Notes: a model not told the origin generated them from the letters alone. A DNA stretch of 7,038 nucleotides from Candidatus Sifarchaeum marinoarchaea (GCA_016294985.1 JAECRW010000078.1:1-7038), one strand, 5' to 3'. Shown: positions 1 through 6,107, counted from the first letter of the stretch. A program made the numbers and translations.

Positions 1-108
1 CCATCAATATATGGTAAGATAAATGAAGATATGGTAAGGTATCGTGACCAGGTTTGTGTATCTCTTAAAAAATTTTGTCTAAGTATAGTTGACTATCTTT
101 ACTTTTGA
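1..108 (+). CDS. Possible C-terminal tail of an upstream gene (partial)
   Basis: Frame 1 is open from the window edge to a TGA at 106-108 and would encode about 35 residues with a fairly protein-like mix (charged first half, more hydrophobic second half ending SIVDYLYF). No domain is recognisable and the upstream part is missing. A 35-codon open stretch in AT-rich DNA can occur by chance, so this is only a candidate. If real, it would be read in the same direction as the cupin gene, about 60 bp before it. Confidence 0.17.
   Translation, partial: PSIYGKINEDMVRYRDQVCVSLKKFCLSIVDYLYF
9..38 (+). repeat. Short direct repeat, two 10-bp copies 20 bp apart
   Basis: The 10-mer ATATGGTAAG occurs at 9-18 and again at 29-38, exactly 20 bp apart (about two helical turns). 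The sequence between them is unrelated. It could be a tandem binding site upstream of the cupin gene or simply part of a coding tail; the window edge prevents a decision. Confidence 0.35.
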
Positions 109-156
109 CAAATTTCATACAAAATGAAATGTTTTGAAGAAACTCTGTGGAGTTTA

Positions 157-166
157 AAGGGGTGAT
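157..166 (+). promoter_or_regulatory. Ribosome-binding site of the cupin gene
   Basis: AAGGGGTGAT matches the complement of a typical 16S 3' end (AGGAGGTGAT) with one mismatch in the core. GGTGA ends at 165, four bases before the TTG at 170 but only one base before the TTG at 167. It therefore favours the second TTG as the start. The GGTGA style is common in archaea. Confidence 0.6.
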
Positions 167-169
167 TTG

Positions 170-568
170 TTGAGTAAGGCAAACAACCTTGATTTCGAAA
201 CTAAGCATCTGCCCAGAAAATACGATGTGATAGCACCTGATGGGTCTGAAATTCGTCTTTTGCTGACAATGAAGGGCGGAAGTATGGTGCACTGCACACT
301 CCCACCACACAAAATATCACTAGCCGTTCGCCACAAAACCGTTGAAGAAGTCTGGTATTTCATCGAAGGCCGAGGAGAAGTTTGGCGTAAACAGGGCGAC
401 CAAGAGGAAGTTATTGAAGTCAAGAATGGTGTCTGTATTACAATCCCATCCGGAACTCACTTTCAGTTCCGCACTACAGGGAATGCGCCATTACGATTTG
501 TAATAACAACTATGCCGCCGTGGCCAGGGGAACATGAAGCCGTTAGAGTTCAAAATTATTGGAAGTGA
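170..568 (+). CDS. Small single-domain cupin protein
   Basis: This 132-residue protein (TTG start at 170; a second TTG at 167 is the alternative) is a stand-alone cupin of usual length. Cupin motif 1 is visible at residues 51-69: a conserved His55, then EEVWYFIEGRGEV with Glu60 and Gly67. Motif 2 is at 87-105 (GVCITIPSGTHFQF...GN), followed by a PPWPG turn at 116-120 typical of mannose-6-phosphate-isomerase-like and other small cupins. The metal site looks degenerate: the first His of the usual HxH is Val53, and in motif 2 the His (His97) is one position earlier than expected for PxGxxH. It may therefore bind metal unusually, or act as a ligand-binding or isomerase-type cupin. The substrate cannot be predicted. 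It is a monocistronic-looking gene, convergent with the LRR gene at 682-1218. The family call is secure; the function is unknown. Confidence 0.9.
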   Translation: MSKANNLDFETKHLPRKYDVIAPDGSEIRLLLTMKGGSMVHCTLPPHKISLAVRHKTVEEVWYFIEGRGEVWRKQGDQEEVIEVKNGVCITIPSGTHFQFRTTGNAPLRFVITTMPPWPGEHEAVRVQNYWK

Positions 569-681
569 GTTATTTCCACCCATTGACGTTCAAGTTATTC
601 TTTCGGCGATATCCGATCGGTTTACTTCCGGTGTTTATTATTCAGCTGCGAAAAGCGTACAAAGTTGGTGACATTTGGGCA

Positions 682-1218
682 CTAAGTACGAATGCCACCA
701 CATATGACTAATTCACATTTTCCTAATTCTGAAACAGAAATTCCGGTCATTGGAACTCTACGAAGATCAAGTCTTAATTTTCCAATGTCAGGATGCTGTT
801 GAAATACCAATCCTAGGTCTATTGGGTCTTCCCATTTATTATAGCTAAGATCAAGTCTTACCAGTGGCTTGCCCGCCAGTAAGTTTATGTTAATCGATGA
901 TAAGCAGTTATGACTTATGTCGACTATTTGTAGATCATCTGAAGTCAGCAGGGAAGTGTCTAAAGTTTCGATGCAGATACCTTGTGCGACGAAAATTTTA
1001 AGATTTATACAATATTTTAGCCAACTTAGGTCTATCCCTCTCATGTCACCTGTTTTGGTGAAATTTATCTCTTCGAGAGCTGAGAGTAACTCTGGATTCT
1101 GAATTTTTATATCTTTAACTTCGATCTTTTCGTCTTTTATGCTTTCTAAATCAATTTTTTTGGCGATCTCTACTTCTCTTTCCATGCCGTTTACGGTTAT
1201 TAAGATTTTATTTTCCAT
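682..1218 (-). CDS. Degenerate leucine-rich-repeat protein
   Basis: This 178-residue protein starts at the ATG at 1218. A longer reading frame begins at 1254, but only the 1218 start has a Shine-Dalgarno-like GAGGG nine bases upstream. Residues 1-45 form a lysine/glutamate-rich beta-like N-terminal part (MENKILITVNGMEREVEIAK). From about residue 47 there are irregular LRR units: INFTKT (51-56), LKIFVAQGICIETLD (73-87), LQIVDISHNCLSSIN (97-111, the LxxLxLxxN pattern), LVRLDLSYNKW (119-129) and KLRLDLRRVPMTGIS (147-161). No signal peptide or membrane segment is seen, so it is probably cytosolic. LRRs mediate protein-protein contacts; the partner is unknown. The gene is divergent from the membrane protease-enolase gene and shares its AT-rich intergenic region. 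It is much less regular than the LRR protein at 6311-7027, so a recent duplication is unlikely. Confidence 0.78.
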   Translation of the reverse strand: MENKILITVNGMEREVEIAKKIDLESIKDEKIEVKDIKIQNPELLSALEEINFTKTGDMRGIDLSWLKYCINLKIFVAQGICIETLDTSLLTSDDLQIVDISHNCLSSININLLAGKPLVRLDLSYNKWEDPIDLGLVFQQHPDIGKLRLDLRRVPMTGISVSELGKCELVICGGIRT

Positions 1219-1227
1219 GGCAAATTT

Positions 1228-1232
1228 CCCTC
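1228..1232 (-). promoter_or_regulatory. Ribosome-binding site deciding the LRR gene start
   Basis: On the minus strand GAGGG lies nine bases before the ATG at 1218. The upstream in-frame ATG at 1254 has no purine-rich site before it, so this motif favours the shorter protein. Confidence 0.45.
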
Positions 1233-1280
1233 TATCTTCTAAAGCCTCATTCATTTGCTAGTCAATTTTGGCAATGCTCA

Positions 1281-1296
1281 ATCTAAATAATTAGAT
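1281..1296. repeat. Inverted repeat (6-bp arms, 4-bp spacer)
   Basis: ATCTAA and TTAGAT at 1281-1286 and 1291-1296 are exact reverse complements. This is the first of three dyads between the divergent LRR and protease-enolase genes. On its own, a 6-bp arm in AT-rich DNA is weak evidence. Confidence 0.35.
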
Positions 1297-1309
1297 GCAA
1301 TTAATTCAC

Positions 1310-1335
1310 TAATATTATATAATAGTATAATATTA
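1310..1335. promoter_or_regulatory. Perfect 10-bp-arm dyad containing a TATA-like box (divergent promoter candidate)
   Basis: TAATATTATA (1310-1319) and TATAATATTA (1326-1335) are perfect reverse complements around the spacer TAATAG. The sequence TTATATAAT at 1315-1323 resembles an archaeal TATA box for the plus-strand gene, which would put its transcription start near 1345 and leave a leader of roughly 110 bases. Because the dyad is symmetric, a TATA-like box also reads towards the LRR gene on the other strand. No factor B recognition element can be assigned with confidence. The combination may be a shared divergent promoter, an operator, or AT-rich sequence that happens to be symmetric. Confidence 0.45.
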
Positions 1336-1353
1336 CATACACTATTTTTCGAG

Positions 1354-1375
1354 ATGAAATAATTAAATATTTCAT
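1354..1375. repeat. Perfect 8-bp-arm inverted repeat, possible operator
   Basis: ATGAAATA (1354-1361) and TATTTCAT (1368-1375) are exact reverse complements around ATTAAA. The arm-6-arm design is the same as in the dyad at 1310-1335, and the two centres are 42 bp apart, about four helical turns. Its place just after the predicted transcription start of the protease-enolase gene would suit a repressor site. Alternatively it could form a weak hairpin in the leader RNA. Confidence 0.4.
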
Positions 1376-1435
1376 ACGTGTTCAAAATCTATTATTATGT
1401 TCCGTCTCTGCGTAATTTCTCCAAGTATAAAATAT

Positions 1436-1443
1436 GAAGGAGG
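1436..1443 (+). promoter_or_regulatory. Strong Shine-Dalgarno site of the protease-enolase gene
   Basis: GAAGGAGG lies ten bases before the ATG at 1454. It falls inside the upstream in-frame extension that begins at 1397, which has no such site of its own. It therefore sets the start at 1454. Confidence 0.7.
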
Positions 1444-1453
1444 CAAAAAACCA

Positions 1454-4063
1454 ATGGAAAATAATAAAAGCCGGTTAGAAGGCGGTTGGACACTTGCAAA
1501 CCATATATTGGTCAGTTTTCACATCGCTTTTATCCTCAGTCTACTTAACTTACCTGCAGATATTGCAGGGACATGGTCAGTGCTTGCGTTTGTCTTCGCA
1601 TCTTACGAAACAGTAATATCGGCCTTTTTTTGGTTTTCGGTAGCCATAATAGCGATCGGTATACATGAAAGAGGCCATTTTATAGCCGCCGTAAAACAGC
1701 AAGTACTCAATCCTAAATATCTACCTAAGGCAGAAAAGAAACTAAATGCATCTTTCTTCATGCGCCTTATATACAATATCAGCATGGTGTTGAAGATCCC
1801 CTTTGGAAAATTCGGCGGTATAAAGCGGGAGGGGTTAACATACTATTCAGCAAATCCCTTTAATTTGGCAGTAGCAGCTTCTGGACCACGTGCGAGTCGC
1901 AATACCGCCCGAATAGCTCTTCCTTTTTCAGTAATCTTCTTAATACTGGGTCTATTGATATTCTCAAATATTTTCGCAACCCCTATTATAGCAACTTTAG
2001 CCATCTACTTAGGGCGTTGGTTTTTTGGAATCGGCGCAGTGACTTTTTTGGATTATAGGGTTGCAGACCCTGGCAAATTCAAAGAATTCGAAGCAAGAGA
2101 AAAACGAGCTAAGGAATTAGCAGAAAAAATAACCGTGTCATCTCCCTGGGCAACCATGGCCGGCGAGATCAAAATGAAAATGGTCAAAAATCGACTTCAG
2201 GAGATCAAGTACAATGATATCGTCCTGAGAGCGCCTTGGCAGTTTCGTAACTGTGGTATGGGAGGACGTCACACTGAGAAACAATATCCAGAATCGAATA
2301 TTTCTTTTCAAGAGATGATGTTCGTTCCTCTCTGTGCTAAATCATACGAAGAAGCCCAGGAAACAACTGTTGCACTTCAAACACGCCTCCAACAGCTCAT
2401 CGGTTCGACAGAGGGCTGTCGAGTGATGGGTATAGGACTTGAGGGCGGTTTTGCCCCATACATCTCTAAAAAACCTGGCGACAAGATCACTTCGTTGACT
2501 CTCTGGAGAATGGCCTTAACAACCATCGAACAATGTGGCTACCAACCCGGCGTAGATGTAGCTATTGCACTGGATCCTGCTGCAAGCGAATTGTCCATAG
2601 CCTATCGGGAAGACTATAATCAACCTGACGCTATTGGGATGTATCTATTCTGGAGAGATGCCGAACGTGTAGTAATGACTAACGATGAACTCCTTGAGGT
2701 CTATATCAAAGCTATAGAAGAAGGAATCCCCATCATAAGCATTGAAGATCCCTTCGACGAGCACGACAATGAGGCTTGGAGAAAGATGATGCACCGTCTT
2801 AACGATATTATCTTCATCATAGGGGATGACTACACCACCACGAATGACGCAAGTATCGAGGTAGCTGCGGACAGAAACGAGATTAACACAGCGCTGATTA
2901 AAATCAACCAAATCGGCACCCCTACCGAGTGTATCCTTGCAATACTAGTTGCTCTGGGAAAAGGATTATACATAGTACCATCTCATCGTTCAATGTCACC
3001 GAATGATGATGTTGAAGCCCATATAGCACTCGCTAGTTCTGCACTCGGCCTTAAGGCTGGCGGCGGAGCAAATACAGAGCGACTAGTCAAATATAACGCT
3101 ATCAACAAATTCTTCAAGAAGTATGCCAAACTAGACAATGCCTCAATAGACCAGGATTCTATGAGTATGGATACTGTGGCCAGAGAATTCTTTTCAAAGC
3201 TAATTATTACAAACATAGATCCTTATGAAGAGCCAACGAATGCAGGTATGCCCACAGTGGGTGTTACGAGCGCTATGTCTATACCTGGTGATAGTCGAAA
3301 ATACACAACAACAGGCGCAACGTCACTCGGAACTAGTGCAGGAACAGGTGAGGCAATTCATCTTGTTGACGAAATCATCCATCCCTCAAGCATCACCGAA
3401 AGATATCCCGAACTCTTCAAATCCACTGAAGCCGGTAATTATGAATTTAAAGAGACAATCCCTCTTCAAGAAATCGAAAGTAAGCAAGATTCGAATCTCC
3501 TTAAGGCTTACGAAAGATCGAAGCGTTTCGAAGGAAAAGGCTGTCTTAACGCAGTTGAAAACGTAGAAACGATCATAGTACCTGCATTTATCGGGAAAAA
3601 AGTCCTCGATCTTTCTATATTAGACATTGATCGTACTTTGCTTCGTTTGGAACTAGAAACAGCAATAAAACGTGGTGTAATCAGCGAAAATGCACCGGAA
3701 GAACAAAAAATCGCTGTCATGCAAAGAAAGGGCCAGTTAGGTATGAATGCGATACTTTCTGTATCTCTGTCTCTTGCGAGATTGCTAGCTGTTGCTCAAG
3801 GAAACGAGCTGTGGCGGCTTCTTCGTGAGATGCTTGTAACGACGATGGCGAAAACAATTTCAGCTAACGGTGGTCTGGATTTATTACCCAACTATGTCGC
3901 TCAAAAAATCAAAGTCGGCGATGATCAGGAGCTTTGGGAAGTTATTGCTGAACATTTGACATTTGAGGAACTTGTTCAAGGCTTACAGGCCGTCAATCGT
4001 GAAAAACCAGATGTTACGCTTTACAGCCTCTTGAGAAAACAACTCCCTGTTTATGAAGTCTAG
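1454..4063 (+). CDS. Membrane M50 (site-2-protease-like) domain fused to a circularly permuted enolase
   Basis: This 869-residue protein is encoded in one unbroken frame and starts at 1454 after a strong Shine-Dalgarno site (in-frame ATG at 1397 rejected). Residues 1-200 are membranous, with hydrophobic segments near 14-32, 53-78, 154-173 and 175-198. HERGH (71-75) is an HExxH zinc motif, GPRASRN (144-150) resembles the GPxxN element of site-2 proteases, and FLD (Asp200) could be the third ligand. Residues 205-255 are a charged helical linker. Residues 256-555 align with the enolase barrel: Glu287 (QEMM), Glu330 (LEGGFAP), Asp374 (LDPAAS), Glu431 (EDPF), Asp458 (GDDYTTTN), Lys483 (IKINQIGT), His511-Ser513 (SHRS) and Lys534. 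His273 is the probable loop histidine. The enolase N-terminal domain then follows at 588-795: GMPTVGV (598-604), Ser628 in GTSAG, FEGKG (692-696) and LGMNAILSVSLSLAR (762-776). A helical tail (796-869) is unrecognised. Motif assignment is by eye. Substrate and any protease activity are inferred possibilities, not shown. Confidence 0.88.
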   Translation: MENNKSRLEGGWTLANHILVSFHIAFILSLLNLPADIAGTWSVLAFVFASYETVISAFFWFSVAIIAIGIHERGHFIAAVKQQVLNPKYLPKAEKKLNASFFMRLIYNISMVLKIPFGKFGGIKREGLTYYSANPFNLAVAASGPRASRNTARIALPFSVIFLILGLLIFSNIFATPIIATLAIYLGRWFFGIGAVTFLDYRVADPGKFKEFEAREKRAKELAEKITVSSPWATMAGEIKMKMVKNRLQEIKYNDIVLRAPWQFRNCGMGGRHTEKQYPESNISFQEMMFVPLCAKSYEEAQETTVALQTRLQQLIGSTEGCRVMGIGLEGGFAPYISKKPGDKITSLTLWRMALTTIEQCGYQPGVDVAIALDPAASELSIAYREDYNQPDAIGMYLFWRDAERVVMTNDELLEVYIKAIEEGIPIISIEDPFDEHDNEAWRKMMHRLNDIIFIIGDDYTTTNDASIEVAADRNEINTALIKINQIGTPTECILAILVALGKGLYIVPSHRSMSPNDDVEAHIALASSALGLKAGGGANTERLVKYNAINKFFKKYAKLDNASIDQDSMSMDTVAREFFSKLIITNIDPYEEPTNAGMPTVGVTSAMSIPGDSRKYTTTGATSLGTSAGTGEAIHLVDEIIHPSSITERYPELFKSTEAGNYEFKETIPLQEIESKQDSNLLKAYERSKRFEGKGCLNAVENVETIIVPAFIGKKVLDLSILDIDRTLLRLELETAIKRGVISENAPEEQKIAVMQRKGQLGMNAILSVSLSLARLLAVAQGNELWRLLREMLVTTMAKTISANGGLDLLPNYVAQKIKVGDDQELWEVIAEHLTFEELVQGLQAVNREKPDVTLYSLLRKQLPVYEV

Positions 4064-4124
4064 AACATTTTCACTTACCGAAATAAATGAATGCCAGAAT
4101 TAGTTAGCAGAAAAATAAAAGGAG

Positions 4125-4493
4125 TTATTTGTTGAACGACTCGTAAAGTACCCTAAGAACTCTATACGCTTTAAAAAAATACTCGAAGATTGTATTGAGT
4201 TGATGATGTTCAGCCATCCAGAACACTGTTTGCCACGCTAAAATTACTTCGTGAAGTGAAAGTTCAGGAAATTTCGACCGATACTTTGCGACGTTTTCGA
4301 AGAGCAGGTAGAGTTTAAGGATAGGAAATTTGACGGAAAAAGACCTTCGCTCAGATGTTGTACATTGTGCGGGCGATGTGAGTTGTTTTTTTACGCGTTC
4401 TACTGCAGAATAGAATCGTGATAGGGCTACAAAAAATTCATGATGGTCTAAACCTAAATCATGGTTTCCTAGCATTTGAGAGTCTATCATCAT
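4125..4493 (-). CDS. Small hypothetical protein
   Basis: This 122-residue protein starts at tandem ATG codons (4493 and 4490); the only nearby ribosome-site candidate is a weak GGTAAG. I do not recognise a family. It is largely helical in character, with aromatic-rich amphipathic stretches (HHEFFVALSRFYSAVERV at 17-34; HHQLNTIFEYFFKAYRVLRV at 96-115) separated by a Thr/Ser/Arg-rich segment around 39-53. There is no signal peptide and no clear membrane span. It sits between the stop codons of the two enolase-type genes, on the same strand as and downstream of the conventional enolase, 212 bp from its stop. That gap, with TATA-like sequence inside it, suggests its own transcript. The sensible composition and length support a real gene, though a chance frame cannot be excluded. 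Confidence 0.6.
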   Translation of the reverse strand: MMIDSQMLGNHDLGLDHHEFFVALSRFYSAVERVKKQLTSPAQCTTSERRSFSVKFPILKLYLLFENVAKYRSKFPELSLHEVILAWQTVFWMAEHHQLNTIFEYFFKAYRVLRVLYESFNK

Positions 4494-4705
4494 ACATACT
4501 TACCATTAATTGTTTTTATTCGTTGGAAATTTAATCTCTTAAAATTTGTGTTTTCATTTTGGTATTCTGAAATGTCAAAATACCTATCTGATATCTTTTG
4601 TTCTTAAGATACGAATTCGATCGATACAATATATATATTTTCTTCCTTTTTTACATAGAGCTATATAGATCTACTAAGAAAGACTGAACACTTAGATAAC
4701 CAAAA
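4494..4705. other. AT-rich intergenic region with clustered short palindromes
   Basis: There is no coding frame here. The region holds GGTATT/AATACC arms (4561-4566 and 4579-4584), TATCTT/AAGATA arms (4592-4597 and 4606-4611), and two overlapping 8-bp palindromes, CGAATTCG (4612-4619) and TCGATCGA (4617-4624). Next to them is an alternating AT run near 4629-4640 that reads as a TATA-like box on the minus strand. It could hold the promoter of the small gene at 4125-4493 plus the 3' end of enolase transcription. No convincing oligo-T terminator for the enolase gene is seen. Confidence 0.35.
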
Positions 4706-6025
4706 CTATAGATATTTTTTGTAGGCAGTTCTATAATTTTGACCTGCGTATTCTGCGTTATTTTGGAGTTCATCTTCGATACGAAGCAATTGATTGTACT
4801 TAGAAGTCCGATCAGTTCTGCCTGGTGCACCTGTTTTAATTTGACCGCATGAGAGCGCAACAGAGAGATCAGCGATGAAAGAATCTTCTGTTTCTCCGGA
4901 ACGATGGCTTACGACAACGCCCCAGTTATTCTTGAATGATAGTTTAGCAGCAGCAATAGCCTCAGAAAGTGTACCGATTTGATTTACTTTTAAGAGGAGG
5001 CTATTTCCCGCAGCCATGTCTATAGCATTTGTAAGACGCGTTAAGTTTGTAACAGTGAGATCATCGGTAACAACTTGAAGTGAAGGGTGTACTTTAGTAA
5101 GTGCACTAAAACTAGTGTAGTCATTTTCCTCGAAGGGATCTTCAAGGCTAGCTATAGGATATGCTTGCATAAGTTCTGAATAATAATCGAGTAACTCCAT
5201 AGTCGTAAGTTCTTTCTCATCGATATGATATACATTATCTCTAAAGAATTCGCTTGCCGCTGCATCCATAGCTAACAGAAAATCAGATTTAACGCTATAG
5301 CCCGCGTCTTCAATGGCAATAACGATAGAATCTAGTGCTTCTGTGGTAAAAGTCATGGGTGGTGCCATACCACCTTCATCTCCCACGTTTCGGGCTATTG
5401 GGCCGTATTTTTTTGTGAGTACGGCTTTAAGTCTTTGATATACTTCGCTTACGGCTTGAATTGCTCTTCTGAATGTTTTGAAGTTGATGGGCATGATCAT
5501 GAATTCTTGAATTGCCAATTTGTTACCAGCATGCTCTCCCCCATTGATAACATTAGAGTGTGGTGTAGGTAGTAAGAATTTATCCTTCATTTTGGGGTCT
5601 GAAGCTTGTATGAGTTCTCTGAGGTAGATATAGAGTGGTTTAGAGGAATTTCGTGCTGCAACACGGCTTACTGCTATAGAAATAGCGAGTATGGCATTTG
5701 CACCCAAATTTCCTTTATTTTCAGACCCATCCAACTCTATCATTTTTTGATCGATAATATCTTGCTCTCTTACATCCATACCTTTAAGTTCAGGTGCTAT
5801 AATTTCTTTGATGTTATTTACAGCCTTAGACACCCCTTTTCCACCGAAAGCTTGCTCGTGATCACGTAATTCAATTGCCTCGAATTGACCAGTGGAGGCT
5901 CCCGAGGGAACTGCGCCTCTTCCGTATAATCCATTTTGAGTAATCACGTCAACTTCAACGGTAGGGTTTCCTCTTGAGTCAAGAATCCATCTCGCTTTGA
6001 TTTTATCAATTGAAAAAACATCCAA
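4706..6025 (-). CDS. eno: Enolase (phosphopyruvate hydratase), conventional form
   Basis: This is a complete, normal-length cytosolic enolase, interconverting 2-phosphoglycerate and phosphoenolpyruvate in glycolysis/gluconeogenesis. Numbered from the TTG at 6025 (439 residues), the capping domain comes first: DSRGNPTVEV (16-25), catalytic-loop GASTG with Ser44, FGGKG, and LGANAILAIS (107-116). The barrel follows with His165 (GEHAG), Glu174 (QEFM), Glu217 (GDEGG, catalytic base partner), Asp254, Glu295 and Asp321 (magnesium ligands), Lys346 (catalytic base), His374-Arg375-Ser376 (SHRS) and Lys397. All the expected residues are present, so it should be active. A GTG at 6034 is an alternative start, but the best Shine-Dalgarno site (AGGTGA, 6031-6036) overlaps it and sits five bases before the TTG at 6025. 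It is convergent with the permuted enolase-membrane fusion and has a TATA-like promoter. Enolases are usually encoded alone, as seems to be the case here. Confidence 0.97.
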   Translation of the reverse strand: MDVFSIDKIKARWILDSRGNPTVEVDVITQNGLYGRGAVPSGASTGQFEAIELRDHEQAFGGKGVSKAVNNIKEIIAPELKGMDVREQDIIDQKMIELDGSENKGNLGANAILAISIAVSRVAARNSSKPLYIYLRELIQASDPKMKDKFLLPTPHSNVINGGEHAGNKLAIQEFMIMPINFKTFRRAIQAVSEVYQRLKAVLTKKYGPIARNVGDEGGMAPPMTFTTEALDSIVIAIEDAGYSVKSDFLLAMDAAASEFFRDNVYHIDEKELTTMELLDYYSELMQAYPIASLEDPFEENDYTSFSALTKVHPSLQVVTDDLTVTNLTRLTNAIDMAAGNSLLLKVNQIGTLSEAIAAAKLSFKNNWGVVVSHRSGETEDSFIADLSVALSCGQIKTGAPGRTDRTSKYNQLLRIEDELQNNAEYAGQNYRTAYKKYL

Positions 6026-6030
6026 CGTGT

Positions 6031-6036
6031 TCACCT
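6031..6036 (-). promoter_or_regulatory. Ribosome-binding site of enolase, favours a TTG start
   Basis: On the minus strand AGGTGA is followed by five bases and then TTG (6025-6023). The GTG at 6034-6032 lies inside this motif and so could not be served by it. The spacing closely mirrors the cupin gene, where GGTGA lies four bases before TTG. Confidence 0.5.
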
Positions 6037-6099
6037 ACACATAAATACCGTCTAAAGAGGAACGAATGAAATTGAGTTAGGCACGGAAGGCTTGAAGGG

Positions 6100-6107
6100 T
6101 TTATATG
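6100..6107 (-). promoter_or_regulatory. TATA-like box upstream of enolase
   Basis: On the minus strand CATATAAA is preceded by an A-rich stretch and lies about 80 bases before the start codon. An archaeal transcription start about 25 bases downstream would be near 6078, giving a leader of about 50 bases. The rest of 6037-6310 holds no gene that I can support. Confidence 0.35.

Noticed and set aside
154..423. Minus-strand frame opposite the cupin gene
   Set aside because: The plus strand encodes an obvious cupin with its own ribosome-binding site, and the opposite frame shows no family features.
569..681. Possible terminator between the convergent cupin and LRR genes
   Set aside because: Only a 4-bp-arm hairpin (TCGG/CCGA) and no oligo-T run were found, which is too weak to annotate.
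1397..1453. Upstream in-frame start adding 19 residues to the protease-enolase protein
   Set aside because: No ribosome-binding site precedes 1397, whereas the strong GAAGGAGG lies inside this extension and serves the ATG at 1454.
2150..2250. Possibility that the fusion is two genes joined by a missed stop or frameshift
   Set aside because: The frame is continuous through the linker, with no start codon plus ribosome site at the enolase boundary, and the linker has normal helical composition. An assembly chimera can only be excluded with reads.
3225..3566. 113-residue plus-strand frame inside the fusion gene
   Set aside because: It overlaps the clearly enolase-like frame and has low-complexity composition with no recognisable motif: a shadow frame.
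4119..4146. Good Shine-Dalgarno-like AAGGAG followed by TTG codons, resembling the cupin gene start
   Set aside because: The frame stops after five codons (TAA at 4144). A neighbouring frame stays open for about 40 residues but has no suitable start. It may be a remnant, but it is more likely chance, as it overlaps the stop end of the minus-strand gene.
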